From a virus, in IMG/VR virus record IMGVR_UViG_3300047548_000314, positions 19,845 through 83,844 of that record: DNA of 64,000 nt. One strand, given 5' to 3'. Positions within the stretch are counted from its first letter, which is position 1. Every line of letters begins with the position of its first letter. The translations under genes and the position numbers were made by a program. Under the pieces are notes generated by a model. It was not told where the DNA came from and ran no database searches. It was given only the letters and a program-made list of their open reading frames with translations. Positions 15,870 to 23,769 of this stretch are shown here, piece by piece.

Positions 15870-16625
15870 TTATCTTCCCCACTCTACTACGAGGTTGTAC
15901 CCTGCATCTTTGATCTTATTTTCATACATAATCGTTTTCTCATATAAATCCTTCATCGGTATCTTCACTACCGGATGAATCAAGTTTGGATCAAATGTTT
16001 CTGGACACCCATGCCAAAATCTACCATGGTATAAATAAACAGTGTTTGTGGTCTCGTCATACCCGTCTACTTTGTATTGTACATCCTTTAACCATACTTG
16101 TCTACCTTTAATCCCCAAAGAATCTAACCATTTTGTTTCACTGTCACTAACAAAACTACCGACCGACTGACTTGTCCATGCCGCAACCTGCGCTAACTTT
16201 AGGCGTTCCATATTGTCTTCTTTGTAACATTCAGGGCATTGTCCCATCTTGTTACTTGCTATAGAACTATAATATACATTATGTTTGGTGCATCTAATAT
16301 TTGCTAATCTTTTGTATCTTCCGGAAGTGTCAATATAACACTCTGTAACATCAATGTTGGGTCTGTCCTTAAGAGCCCTGTTCTTGAGTTCAAACAAGGT
16401 GTTGGTTCTTTTTTCCCACATCTTGCCACTTTCGTAATATCCCTTGCGACAACAATGTTTTAACTTTAATATTTGCCAAGGCAATGAATAGAAGGTCCCG
16501 TGCTTACATTGATATTCAATCTTGGTGTCGGTATTAAGATACTCTCCTAATATCGTAATACCTAATTCCGGATTTACTTCGCTTATGAACTGTTCTGTGG
16601 TTTTCTTATTAATAGGATTTGTCAT
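15870..16625 (-). CDS. Vsr-like (EDxHD) homing endonuclease
   Basis: 251 residues. The C-terminal domain reads W-L-D-S-L-G-I near 163, then Y-K-V-D-G-Y-D near 190 and Y-H-G-R-F-W-H-G-C-P near 205, the fold signature of very-short-patch-repair nucleases. The N-terminal part has Cys-rich zinc-like repeats (C-K-H-G, C-T-K-H, C-P-E-C). Phage enzymes of this kind act as homing endonucleases. The gene is separated from both neighbours and has its own late promoter inside a long inverted repeat, typical of a mobile gene. Confidence 0.8.
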   Translation of the reverse strand: MTNPINKKTTEQFISEVNPELGITILGEYLNTDTKIEYQCKHGTFYSLPWQILKLKHCCRKGYYESGKMWEKRTNTLFELKNRALKDRPNIDVTECYIDTSGRYKRLANIRCTKHNVYYSSIASNKMGQCPECYKEDNMERLKLAQVAAWTSQSVGSFVSDSETKWLDSLGIKGRQVWLKDVQYKVDGYDETTNTVYLYHGRFWHGCPETFDPNLIHPVVKIPMKDLYEKTIMYENKIKDAGYNLVVEWGR

Positions 16626-16628
16626 ATT

Positions 16629-16675
16629 CCCCTCGTATTATTAAATAGTCTTCATTATTTATACAATACGAGGGG
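16629..16675 (-). promoter_or_regulatory. late promoter inside an RBS-masking inverted repeat
   Basis: Perfect 11-bp arms CCCCTCGTATT and AATACGAGGGG flank TATAAATA (16663-16656). The downstream arm contains the GAGGGG ribosome site of the Vsr-like gene. In RNA read through from upstream, the arms would pair and hide the site; RNA started at the late promoter (about 16650) lacks the first arm and leaves it open. Confidence 0.8.
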
Positions 16676-16692
16676 TAATAAACTTTTACTAT

Positions 16693-17562
16693 TTAGGTAC
16701 CCCACCTGTTGCCGAACAATGGCAAATGCAGCCGATCACTATAACGAACACCATTTTTTATAGCAAGGTCTGCAACTGTGCGATTGTTAAGATGATATAC
16801 ACTCTCTACTCCGCCGACAGGCATAAAGTAAACAGGACCTATAAAGCCTTCTTGACGATAACGCTTAATCATTTCTAATGCTTCATTAGCATCGTCTTCT
16901 GTTGCGATAACAAACTTGAGATAGGTATAACCAACATCTTCATACCGGCACACTACCTCGGGCTTGATAGCTTCTTCTGTAGTATGTCCGGAACAAGATA
17001 GTTTGGGACTTACGCTAAATGTAATCTCACGATCAAATGCATAGCCAGTCTTTTCACCCAGAACAGCTTCCCAACGCCAATCGTCAAGATATTTGATAAA
17101 CTCATCTGTAATCGGTTGTGTGCCGTTTGTCTCAAAGGTAATCTCTCTGAGACTTTTCATCTTTTCGTGACTTAAGAGTTCTGGGTAGGATCGTTGCCAT
17201 CCGAGGAGTGGTTCTCCTCCTGTGATGACGAGGTGTTCTTCTTTCCATTCTTTAAACGGTAGTAGTTCCATAATGTCGCTGACAATAGTATCAATGTCCC
17301 TGCTGGGAGAAAGATGCTTGAAGCGAGGATCCCAGGATGCGTAGGAGTCGCAGCCCGTAGTGACGAGAGGAAGCTGTCCGTATTCGTTGTATTCGTTTGC
17401 TTCAATTTTTTCCCGCTCATTTGATAATTCTCCTTTTGGCATTCCAAAGCCGCTACAAGTAAAGTTGCATCCAAATGTTCTCAGGAAGATACTTGGGACT
17501 CCCATATATCTACCCTCACCTTGGATTGAGTAAAATAATTCACTTATCTTGATTTTTGTCAT
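16693..17562 (-). CDS. queE: 7-carboxy-7-deazaguanine synthase QueE
   Basis: Radical SAM enzyme that contracts 6-carboxytetrahydropterin to 7-carboxy-7-deazaguanine, the precursor of preQ0. 289 residues. The opening S-E-L-F-Y-S-I-Q-G-E-G, the S-I-F-L-R-T-F-G-C-N segment and I-T-G-G-E-P-L-L are diagnostic. The cluster cysteines are C32 and C36, but the third does not follow at +3; after a 34-residue insertion C71 (T-T-G-C-D-S) appears to take its place. Belongs with QueD, FolE and DpdA in this window. Confidence 0.92.
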   Translation of the reverse strand: MTKIKISELFYSIQGEGRYMGVPSIFLRTFGCNFTCSGFGMPKGELSNEREKIEANEYNEYGQLPLVTTGCDSYASWDPRFKHLSPSRDIDTIVSDIMELLPFKEWKEEHLVITGGEPLLGWQRSYPELLSHEKMKSLREITFETNGTQPITDEFIKYLDDWRWEAVLGEKTGYAFDREITFSVSPKLSCSGHTTEEAIKPEVVCRYEDVGYTYLKFVIATEDDANEALEMIKRYRQEGFIGPVYFMPVGGVESVYHLNNRTVADLAIKNGVRYSDRLHLPLFGNRWGT

Positions 17563-17710
17563 CTATTTTCCAACCGTGATATTTGGGATCAATCCCATAC
17601 TTTTTTCTATATTCATATCTATCTTGTTCCCAACGCCAACATCCATACACAATAAAAGAAAGTATAGCGCACAATACAGAAACACTTATAACTATAATTA
17701 AGTCAGTCAT
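17540..17710 (-). CDS. small single-pass membrane protein (56 aa)
   Basis: Begins M-T-D-L-I-I-V-I-S-V-S-V-L with one hydrophobic helix of about 20 residues, followed by a charged tail (R-W-E-Q-D-R-Y-E-Y-R-K-K-Y). The ATG overlaps the stop of the phosphoribosyltransferase, and its 3' end overlaps the first codons of queE. Function unknown. Confidence 0.65.
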   Translation of the reverse strand: MTDLIIVISVSVLCAILSFIVYGCWRWEQDRYEYRKKYGIDPKYHGWKIDDKNQDK

Positions 17711-18206
17711 TTTCCCACCAATTTTCCCAAGGAAAAATTACCCAGTGTGGATCTTCAGCCTTGTTGATACTCTTACCAATATAATTTATCTGCGTTAAAC
17801 TTTGATCATTGTCAATCAATGCTGCAAAGCGAACACTTTCATTCCAAATACCATCCCATTTTTCATCACCGGGGAATGCACTTGATTGCCAATCTTTCTT
17901 GATCCATTCTAATGTAGCACCAGTATCGTTAATGTCATCAACAATGAGAATCTTCTTACCATCGTATGCATCTTCTGCCATCCAACAGTTACTTTCACAC
18001 CCATCATCACTTCCGTCACGCAAACTGACTTTAACAGTTTCTAATGGAATGTCAAGATACTGACTGATCTTGACTGCGGGAACTAGACCGCCGCGAGTAA
18101 GACCCACGATATAGTCAGGCACCCACTGATCCTTTATGATCTGACGAAGGATGTTATGAATCAATGCGTCAATCTGTTTGTCTGTGTAATATACTTTTTT
18201 AATCAA
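17703..18206 (-). CDS. phosphoribosyltransferase (Gpt/HPRT-like)
   Basis: 167 residues. The PRPP-binding motif I-L-I-V-D-D-I-N-D-T-G-A-T near residues 92-104 and the earlier G-L-T-R-G-G-L-V-P-A loop define a type I phosphoribosyltransferase similar to xanthine-guanine transferases. It would convert a free purine base and PRPP to a nucleotide. Located between queE and queD, it may supply guanine nucleotides (GTP is the FolE substrate) or recycle displaced guanine; this link is inference. Confidence 0.82.
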   Translation of the reverse strand: MIKKVYYTDKQIDALIHNILRQIIKDQWVPDYIVGLTRGGLVPAVKISQYLDIPLETVKVSLRDGSDDGCESNCWMAEDAYDGKKILIVDDINDTGATLEWIKKDWQSSAFPGDEKWDGIWNESVRFAALIDNDQSLTQINYIGKSINKAEDPHWVIFPWENWWEND

Positions 18207-18438
18207 TTAACATTCTCCAAGAAATATGAATTCTTTTTCCACACCTTTTATGTTTCTTTCCGGGTAACCAAAGAATGAATCCGTAGGGTGTTTTGTCAAA
18301 TCCCCAACCGGAAGTACTTGAACTAGGAGTAACACTAATATATGGATGCGTGAGAAACCAAAATTTGGCTAATACTAATTTCCATCTAGATGCTTTTCCT
18401 ATAGGAGAGGTACTCCAACTAGAATATATCTTAACCAT
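18199..18438 (-). CDS. hypothetical basic protein (79 aa)
   Basis: Begins M-V-K-I-Y-S-S-W-S-T and contains G-W-G-F-D-K-T-P-Y-G-F-I-L-W-L-P. Basic and Trp-rich. Overlaps the next gene start by eight bases. No family recognised; support is the open frame and the tight overlap. Confidence 0.5.
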   Translation of the reverse strand: MVKIYSSWSTSPIGKASRWKLVLAKFWFLTHPYISVTPSSSTSGWGFDKTPYGFILWLPGKKHKRCGKRIHISWRMLID

Positions 18439-18554
18439 TCCAATGCCTCAATGCGTTTGCGATAATGAACATATTAGTGACTATTGCTTGAAAAATCAAG
18501 AATGTTCTTACCCAAGCTACACTATCACTTTCATTATCACAATCGCTTGCCTTC

Positions 18555-19433
18555 TCACCCAGAGCCTTGAACCAAATTCTTTTTATTCTTGACAATTTCT
18601 TCTCTTTCTTCCAAACTAGTAAAACATTGATTATTCGGGTCGTTTTCTTTGAATGTAGACCACAAGTCAAAGTTTTTTGGATCCTTTAACCACTGATCTA
18701 GCCAGCCCGGGCTCTGTCCAATTCTTTGTAGATACCAATTCAGTTTCTTACCCCACGCTAACTTCAACCTTAATTGGTCAGGGTGATTCAAATCAGTGGG
18801 TTGGTGTGGATTATTATCGTCAAACATTCTTTCTTGAGCAGTTTGATCGTTATTATTACCGGTCAAATCGTGTCTATCGTGATAAACATAAACACTAGGA
18901 ACATTTTGAATGATACCTACGATGTATGCAACTTGACTTACCCAAGAATCAGTTACTTGATGAGGAGTCAAAACATCAAATAATGCTACCCAGTCTTTTG
19001 GTATGCAAGGAAATATTGCATTAGGGTGTTCATTATGATTATCTTTAAATCGTAGTACCTTAAATTGTCCATTATACTTAGCAATTTCAAGGTCCCAGTT
19101 GTCAGTTTGCATCACTGCATCATCATTCCATAATATCATCCACTCACCCATACTTTCACGGGCTAAATGATTAACATATAGATGAAGATTAAGATAACCC
19201 AATCTTTTAAATGTAAAGGCTCGCATTGCAACATCGCGGTCATTCAATTCTGGAACCAATTCATTATTGACATAATCAATGGTCAATGGATCATCATCAT
19301 CAATTGCCAACAATATTTCAATACCGTCTGTATTACTTGCAGTATCCAAAAGAGAAAAGACGCTTCTCTTTAATAGATCAGGCCTTCCTCTAGTAGGAAG
19401 TAAAATTGAAATTTTTTGTTGTTGAATTGGCAT
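18555..19433 (-). CDS. glycosyltransferase, GT-A fold (family 2-like)
   Basis: 292 residues. N-terminal I-S-I-L-L-P-T-R-G-R-P-D and the A-I-D-D-D-D-P and W-N-D-D-A metal-binding acidic motifs identify a GT-A enzyme using a nucleotide sugar. It overlaps the start of queD by one base. Contains several W/H-rich segments in the second half. Target unknown; one of four glycosyltransferase-like genes in the window. Confidence 0.8.
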   Translation of the reverse strand: MPIQQQKISILLPTRGRPDLLKRSVFSLLDTASNTDGIEILLAIDDDDPLTIDYVNNELVPELNDRDVAMRAFTFKRLGYLNLHLYVNHLARESMGEWMILWNDDAVMQTDNWDLEIAKYNGQFKVLRFKDNHNEHPNAIFPCIPKDWVALFDVLTPHQVTDSWVSQVAYIVGIIQNVPSVYVYHDRHDLTGNNNDQTAQERMFDDNNPHQPTDLNHPDQLRLKLAWGKKLNWYLQRIGQSPGWLDQWLKDPKNFDLWSTFKENDPNNQCFTSLEEREEIVKNKKNLVQGSG

Positions 19434-19903
19434 TAATCAAACTCCTTATCTTCTCTGTGACCAACACGCATCGCCATATTGCTGTCGGTCTCGCGTACTG
19501 CTACCTTACAACACCAAACATTGTCTCCCCAACCATATGTTGGAAGAAAAATAGTATTCACATATTCATAAAGAAAGTCTGCGATGCCTTCGCATCCTGT
19601 CTTTTCAACTTCAGTAATCTTAGCAAGCTTCAACTCACCTAGTCTAAGTAGTTCTTCACGCTGAGGATCATCAACAGCAACAAGCAATGTGTGATCAAAC
19701 CAGTCTTCAAGCAATGCCTTAAGTGGCTTTAATCCACCAAAGTCTACTACCCAGTTTCTTGCGTCTAATGTATTTGATTCAAACTCAAAATGAAAACTAA
19801 GTGCATAACCGTGAATCAAATTACAGTGGCTATCTGCCTTCCACTGACGATATGCTACTGGTCCTATTTGGTTATATGTTTTAGTACTAATATATTTTGC
19901 CAT
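19433..19903 (-). CDS. queD: 6-carboxytetrahydropterin synthase QueD (PTPS family)
   Basis: Converts dihydroneopterin triphosphate from FolE to 6-carboxytetrahydropterin. Start ATG at 19903 (AAGGAA upstream) gives 156 residues; an upstream ATG at 19927 lacks a ribosome site. Features: D-S-H-C-N-L-I-H-G-Y (zinc-binding His residues), V-V-D-F-G-G-L-K (substrate loop), W-F-D-H-T-L-L-V, and C-E-G-I-A-D-F. Second enzyme of the 7-deazaguanine route, lying between queE and folE. Confidence 0.9.
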   Translation of the reverse strand: MAKYISTKTYNQIGPVAYRQWKADSHCNLIHGYALSFHFEFESNTLDARNWVVDFGGLKPLKALLEDWFDHTLLVAVDDPQREELLRLGELKLAKITEVEKTGCEGIADFLYEYVNTIFLPTYGWGDNVWCCKVAVRETDSNMAMRVGHREDKEFD

Positions 19904-19953
19904 CTTTATTTCCTTATAAGATGACACGCAGAATGTTTTGAGTGGGATGAGCG

Positions 19954-20391
19954 TCAGAGACCACTGTAATTAATGTTGTATATATCACAATATCCTTCAG
20001 CGTTATAGATTTGTTCTAAATCTAAACTGTGATCATAATATCCTTCTTTTAGCATTTCTTGATAGGTTATGCTAGGATGAGAAGGAACATATGGATTAAC
20101 CATATAATAAATCATAGCGTAATCATTGATATTCATAAACTCAATAGGTACCTCTTTCTTATCATAAAGATGTGGATAGCCCTCAAGAATATCTAATGCT
20201 TCTTCGCAATTTCGTGTAATGTCCCACAATACAGTTTGCAATGTATCACCCTGGCTATAAACAACATCAGCTACGCCACGGAAAACTAAACGATGATCAG
20301 GCAAATCATAGCGACCAAGTGAAACGGCGGCTGGACAGCGATAAGCCATCTGATCGATATTAGTATTCATTCCGTATGCTAGATACAACAA
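19954..20391 (-). CDS. gamma-glutamylcyclotransferase-like protein (GGCT/AIG2 fold)
   Basis: 145 residues beginning M-L-Y-L-A-Y-G-M-N-T-N, the Y-G-S/M-N loop of the GGCT family, with R-C-P-A-A near residue 18 and an acidic catalytic-type segment L-D-I-L-E-G-Y. Such enzymes cleave gamma-glutamyl peptides or act on related amides. The exact substrate in phages is unknown. Starts directly after the Smr gene. Confidence 0.8.
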   Translation of the reverse strand: MLYLAYGMNTNIDQMAYRCPAAVSLGRYDLPDHRLVFRGVADVVYSQGDTLQTVLWDITRNCEEALDILEGYPHLYDKKEVPIEFMNINDYAMIYYMVNPYVPSHPSITYQEMLKEGYYDHSLDLEQIYNAEGYCDIYNINYSGL

Positions 20392-20610
20392 TTACTTAAA
20401 CTTCCTTATTGTTATCACACCATATCTAAGTGAGACAGTTTCGCAGCCAATCCTATTTATCACGGAGTTGGCTCGTTCTATCATCTTTATACTATTTCCG
20501 CAGATGATTGTCAAGGGAAATCTATCCTGATTGGTAAAAATAAAATTTTCTACCAATAAGTCAACATCCTGATGTTTTACTCCGTGTAAGTCTAACTCAT
20601 TGTCACGCAT
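20392..20610 (-). CDS. Smr-domain protein (72 aa)
   Basis: A stand-alone Smr domain: E-L-D-L-H-G-V-K at residues about 5-12 and the I-I-C-G-N-S loop at about 35 match the L-D-L-H and G-x-G motifs of Smr endonucleases. Smr domains nick DNA or cleave RNA. The second glycine of the usual loop is replaced here. Overlaps the cytidylyltransferase gene by eight bases. Confidence 0.75.
   Translation of the reverse strand: MRDNELDLHGVKHQDVDLLVENFIFTNQDRFPLTIICGNSIKMIERANSVINRIGCETVSLRYGVITIRKFK
20486..20514 (-). promoter_or_regulatory. possible internal sigma70-like promoter
   Basis: TTGACA (20514-20509), exact 17-bp spacer, TATAAA (20491-20486), inside the Smr gene and upstream of the GGCT-like gene. 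The sequence fit is excellent, but the coding location lowers certainty. Confidence 0.4.
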
Positions 20611-21076
20611 TTAATTTATCCACTATCTGCGCATCCGCAACACGCTTTCTTAAGCTGCTTGAACTAAAGCTATGATCACGACTGTTATATACTAACTCTA
20701 TGCCTCGTTGAATACATTCTTTACGGCCAGTAAATGCTTTACCTTCATATTCAATTCCTAAAATACGAACATCAACGGGTAAAATAAGTAATAGATCAAT
20801 TAAATCTTGTTCGGTCTGGTATATTACAACTTCATCAACATACTTAACTGCTGCTAATTGAATCTGCCGTTCAACAATTGATTGAATAGGTTTGTTCTTG
20901 GTATCAGGGCGATCAATAGTAGGATCAGTCTGTAAACCAGCAATCAAGTAATCACAATGATTTTTAGCTTCGGCGAGCATTGCGATATGACCCGCGTGAA
21001 GCATATCAAAGGTGCTGAAAGTAATACCTATCTTCCTACCTTCTTCCTTAAGTTCCTTAATCTTATTAAAGATCAT
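20603..21076 (-). CDS. cytidylyltransferase-like nucleotidyltransferase (TagD/RfaE type)
   Basis: 157 residues. The H-x-G-H motif in F-D-M-L-H-A-G-H-I-A-M-L near residue 24 and the C-terminal S-F-S-S-S-S-L-R (T/S-x-S-S-x-x-R/K type) define an enzyme that activates a sugar phosphate or glycerol phosphate with CTP or ATP. With the epimerase and glycosyltransferases it may make an activated glycan precursor. Confidence 0.85.
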   Translation of the reverse strand: MIFNKIKELKEEGRKIGITFSTFDMLHAGHIAMLAEAKNHCDYLIAGLQTDPTIDRPDTKNKPIQSIVERQIQLAAVKYVDEVVIYQTEQDLIDLLLILPVDVRILGIEYEGKAFTGRKECIQRGIELVYNSRDHSFSSSSLRKRVADAQIVDKLNA

Positions 21077-21365
21077 ATGGTAATACCTCTTCTATTAATG
21101 GATCGTCTCCCGCTCCATATGTTATTCTATATTCTTTATCATTATACTTGTAAAAATAAGTATGCGTTATTTGATTGTTTGAATCACTATGATGACCTAC
21201 TAACTTGAGGACGACAAGCATTTGCTCTGCCTCTTCACCAATAAGTTCTCGCATTTCAGGACCATGAACCTGACGAATCCATTCGCGTAGTTTAACAGGA
21301 TCGGCTAAGCGTTCTGCGGTCTGTTTGCGCATAATATCAATAATTTTTTGGTATTTGTCAGTCAC
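21066..21365 (-). CDS. hypothetical protein (99 aa)
   Basis: GTG start at 21365 overlaps the TGA of the preceding small-family gene, with GAGGTGG upstream supplied by that gene's R-W codons. Helical N-terminal half; C-terminal half is strand-rich (F-Y-K-Y-N-D-K-E-Y-R-I-T-Y). Function unknown. Confidence 0.65.
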   Translation of the reverse strand: MTDKYQKIIDIMRKQTAERLADPVKLREWIRQVHGPEMRELIGEEAEQMLVVLKLVGHHSDSNNQITHTYFYKYNDKEYRITYGAGDDPLIEEVLPYDL

Positions 21366-21610
21366 AACCACCTCAACTTAAACCAAACCATATCTTCTTC
21401 TGTGGGGAAATCAATGTAGTAGTTACCGTCTTCAAGACCTATAGCCCGATCAGGACAGTGTTCATCTACCCAATCTTCTATGTGCGGCTTTATCAAGCTA
21501 TAGCTACTACCAATGTCTAAGATAGGATGTTCAATTACTGGTTCAAATGTAAAAGGATCAGTGTGTGTTACTTTTCCCATACTAAATGGCAGATACATTC
21601 TTACTGTCAC
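21362..21610 (-). CDS. small protein of the WF-L-RW family (member 7)
   Basis: 82 residues from the GTG at 21610, which overlaps the stop of member 8 and lies two bases after GAGGTGG. An ATG at 21598 is an alternative. The C-terminus F-P-T-E-E-D-M-V-W-F-K-L-R-W-L is the family signature also found in the ladder at 1.2-2.7 kb. Contains a Pro-rich centre. Function unknown. Confidence 0.65.
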   Translation of the reverse strand: MTVRMYLPFSMGKVTHTDPFTFEPVIEHPILDIGSSYSLIKPHIEDWVDEHCPDRAIGLEDGNYYIDFPTEEDMVWFKLRWL

Positions 21611-21897
21611 GACCACCTCAATAAGAACCACGATTCTAAATCTTCTGTGAATGTATATCCAGCCGAATGATTGACAAAATCATAGTCTACATAGGTCCAC
21701 TTGTCTTTGGGGTAGGATTCTATCCAATTTTGAATTTCTCTATCACGAATAGCATATACATTTTTTCCACAATGCAAAGCGGAAAGTTTAGTCCAGGGTT
21801 TGAGTATTAGCGGTTCAACTGTCCAACTAGCGTTTAGTTTTCTAGTAGGCGCATTGACTTTGGTTTTAATAATTTCAAACTTAGGAATATTGCTCAT
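21607..21897 (-). CDS. small protein of the WF-L-RW family (member 8)
   Basis: 96 residues, ATG overlapping the stop of folE. It ends F-T-E-D-L-E-S-W-F-L-L-R-W-S. The final AGG-TGG-TCG-TGA carries both the ribosome site and the GTG start of the next gene, the same arrangement as at 1.7-2.3 kb. Function unknown. Confidence 0.65.
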   Translation of the reverse strand: MSNIPKFEIIKTKVNAPTRKLNASWTVEPLILKPWTKLSALHCGKNVYAIRDREIQNWIESYPKDKWTYVDYDFVNHSAGYTFTEDLESWFLLRWS

Positions 21898-22574
21898 TTC
21901 ATTCTCGCAATACTGAGGAACTCTGCTCTTGCAGCAGGGTCAGTCTTGAATCCACCACCGAGACGGCTAGTGATAGTGCGAGAACCAGTATCTTCAACGC
22001 CACGGCTGGCTACGCAATAATGCTTAGCATCAATCATAACAGCCACATTCTCTGTTTCAAGGATATACTGCAATGCATAGAACACCTGCTCGGTCAATCG
22101 TTCCTGAATCTGAGGACGCTTACTGAAGTATTCAACGATACGATTTATCTTTGATAGACCAAGCACCTTAGTAGTCGGAACATATGCAACGGTAGCAAGA
22201 CCATCGATGACAACGCCGTGATGTTCACAGTTACTCATCACAACCACATTGCGTTCAACTACCATTTCATCGTGACCCATCTTGTTTTCTACAACGGTAC
22301 ATTTGGGGAAGTTTTCTTCTTTGAGACCGAAATAAATCTCATTAATATACATTTTGGCCATTCTGTTGGGAGTTTCCGCAAGACTATCATCATTCAGATC
22401 CAGCCCCACCGTCTTCCAAATAGTAGTAAATGCCTCTTCAAGAATATCAATTTTTTTCTTGTTTTCTACTTCAAGTGCTGATTCAACAATAGGGCATTCT
22501 ACACCTTTGTTAATAAGGTGTTCTCTAATCTTCTTTCCCAACTTAGGGTCTGTTTTAGTCTTATCAAAACTCAC
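21894..22574 (-). CDS. folE: GTP cyclohydrolase I (FolE)
   Basis: Opens GTP to dihydroneopterin triphosphate, the first step towards 7-deazaguanine (and folate). 226 residues, GTG start with AGGAGA upstream. Zinc ligands are seen in S-N-C-E-H-H-G and H-Y-C-V-A-S-R-G; L-S-K-I-N-R-I-V-E-Y and the Q-E-R-L-T segment are family hallmarks. The GIY-YIG endonuclease gene lies immediately upstream and has probably inserted between folE and its former neighbour. Confidence 0.93.
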   Translation of the reverse strand: MSFDKTKTDPKLGKKIREHLINKGVECPIVESALEVENKKKIDILEEAFTTIWKTVGLDLNDDSLAETPNRMAKMYINEIYFGLKEENFPKCTVVENKMGHDEMVVERNVVVMSNCEHHGVVIDGLATVAYVPTTKVLGLSKINRIVEYFSKRPQIQERLTEQVFYALQYILETENVAVMIDAKHYCVASRGVEDTGSRTITSRLGGGFKTDPAARAEFLSIARMK

Positions 22575-22589
22575 AATGATTCTCCTTAC

Positions 22590-23429
22590 TCATAATTGTT
22601 TATGGTTCATAAATGTAGGTTTAGTAGAGTTCCACACTAAACCATACTGATATTTTCTGTTAGGGAAAGCAGATATGTCATCATCCGATCTATATTTACC
22701 CTTTAATTCCCCTTCAAATATAACTCTCTTTCCGGAAGGTTTATACTTTCTTCCGTACTCCACATTATAATCAAGCGCAATGTATCTGTCAATTTCTTTG
22801 GGTGATAAAAACTTTTCCTCACAGTTAACGATACACCATCGTTTTCCTCTGACTGCGGATTTACCGTACATTCCATTTGTAGTTCCGTGTCTGGCTTTGG
22901 TTTGTTTCTTACCCACTCTGGTTTTAATAGCAGAAGTGTTAATTATATTGTCTTTTCCGTATATTTCAATGAATAGGCCAAGTTGAGGTTTTTTAATGAC
23001 AGTATGTTCACCTAGCAAAGTGTTGTAAATTGTTATTGTATCTTTTCTAGGATTATTGAATTCTTTGCCGCTATTGCTGTGAGAATTACCGGAAGACCAA
23101 GAAGAGGTTCTAATATTAGTCAACCCATATTCTTCCTTGAGGCGCTTGATTAAAGTTTCCTCTATTCGCACAGCCTCATCTTCTGTAAGACCTTCGTGTA
23201 ATTTAATGATTGTAGGTGGTATACCCTCAGCGCACATTTGCCGGATAGTGTTAAGCTTATGGCTGTTTTTAAATTTTCGGGTAGGACGAGCATCCTTTAA
23301 ATGATCGTACATTCTTCCATCTTTGCCCTTTCCTATATAGAAAGGTTTGTAGAGAAATGAAATATTCTCAGTTATGAATTGGCCCGGTTCTCGCGGATCA
23401 AGGTAAGCATATACATAGTAATGTGACAT
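22590..23429 (-). CDS. GIY-YIG homing endonuclease (minus strand)
   Basis: 279 residues. N-terminal Y-Y-V-Y-A-Y-L then K-P-F-Y-I-G-K-G-K-D-G-R form the GIY-YIG core; R-I-E-E-T-L-I-K-R supplies the catalytic Arg/Glu region near residue 86. The C-terminal half has DNA-binding-type segments (K-S-A-V-R-G-K-R-W, S-P-K-E-I-D-R-Y-I). AAGGAG-type site, late promoter and a perfect leader hairpin lie upstream. The only GIY-YIG here that runs with the surrounding genes. Confidence 0.87.
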   Translation of the reverse strand: MSHYYVYAYLDPREPGQFITENISFLYKPFYIGKGKDGRMYDHLKDARPTRKFKNSHKLNTIRQMCAEGIPPTIIKLHEGLTEDEAVRIEETLIKRLKEEYGLTNIRTSSWSSGNSHSNSGKEFNNPRKDTITIYNTLLGEHTVIKKPQLGLFIEIYGKDNIINTSAIKTRVGKKQTKARHGTTNGMYGKSAVRGKRWCIVNCEEKFLSPKEIDRYIALDYNVEYGRKYKPSGKRVIFEGELKGKYRSDDDISAFPNRKYQYGLVWNSTKPTFMNHKQL

Positions 23430-23461
23430 ATAAGTTCCTAACTCCTTATATAATATAAATG

Positions 23462-23499
23462 ATGTTGAAATCTATCATATTTCAACATTACTATTTATC
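23462..23499 (-). promoter_or_regulatory. late promoter plus perfect 10-bp leader hairpin
   Basis: GATAAATA (23499-23492) is followed after three bases by ATGTTGAAAT-7 nt-ATTTCAACAT, a perfect stem at the expected 5' end of the transcript of the GIY-YIG gene. The ribosome site AAGGAG lies farther down and is not in the stem. Confidence 0.7.
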
Positions 23500-23507
23500 C
23501 CAAATAA

Positions 23508-23762
23508 CTACTCATTTATTCTTTTAGTTTCGTGCTTAACTTCACCATTTAATAACACGAACTTGTTTAATATTCCATTGTTGACAAACGATACTTCAAG
23601 TGAATCCGTTTTGCTATCTGCTAAGACTAGAACATTAGCCCCTTCTCCAGTGATGGGGAGTATTTCCTTCATTAAACGCATACAGGTAAAATCATCAATA
23701 GTGTCATATAAATATTTCAATATAACCCGCTTGACTTGTTCTTCTATGGTGTGAATAATCAC
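23508..23762 (-). CDS. hypothetical protein (84 aa)
   Basis: GTG start at 23762 with GGAG ten bases upstream; the longer frame lacks a suitable start. Begins M-I-I-H-T-I-E-E-Q-V-K-R and contains a central strand region A-N-V-L-V-L-A-D. Overlaps no clear domain. Function unknown. Confidence 0.55.
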   Translation of the reverse strand: MIIHTIEEQVKRVILKYLYDTIDDFTCMRLMKEILPITGEGANVLVLADSKTDSLEVSFVNNGILNKFVLLNGEVKHETKRINE

Positions 23763-23769
23763 TGCATCA

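Noticed and set aside
18431-18670. 79-residue minus frame overlapping the end of the family 2-like glycosyltransferase
   Set aside because: Half lies inside the glycosyltransferase; the remaining part has only a weak TTG start at 18499 and a 22-residue hydrophobic peptide. Could be real but support is too thin.
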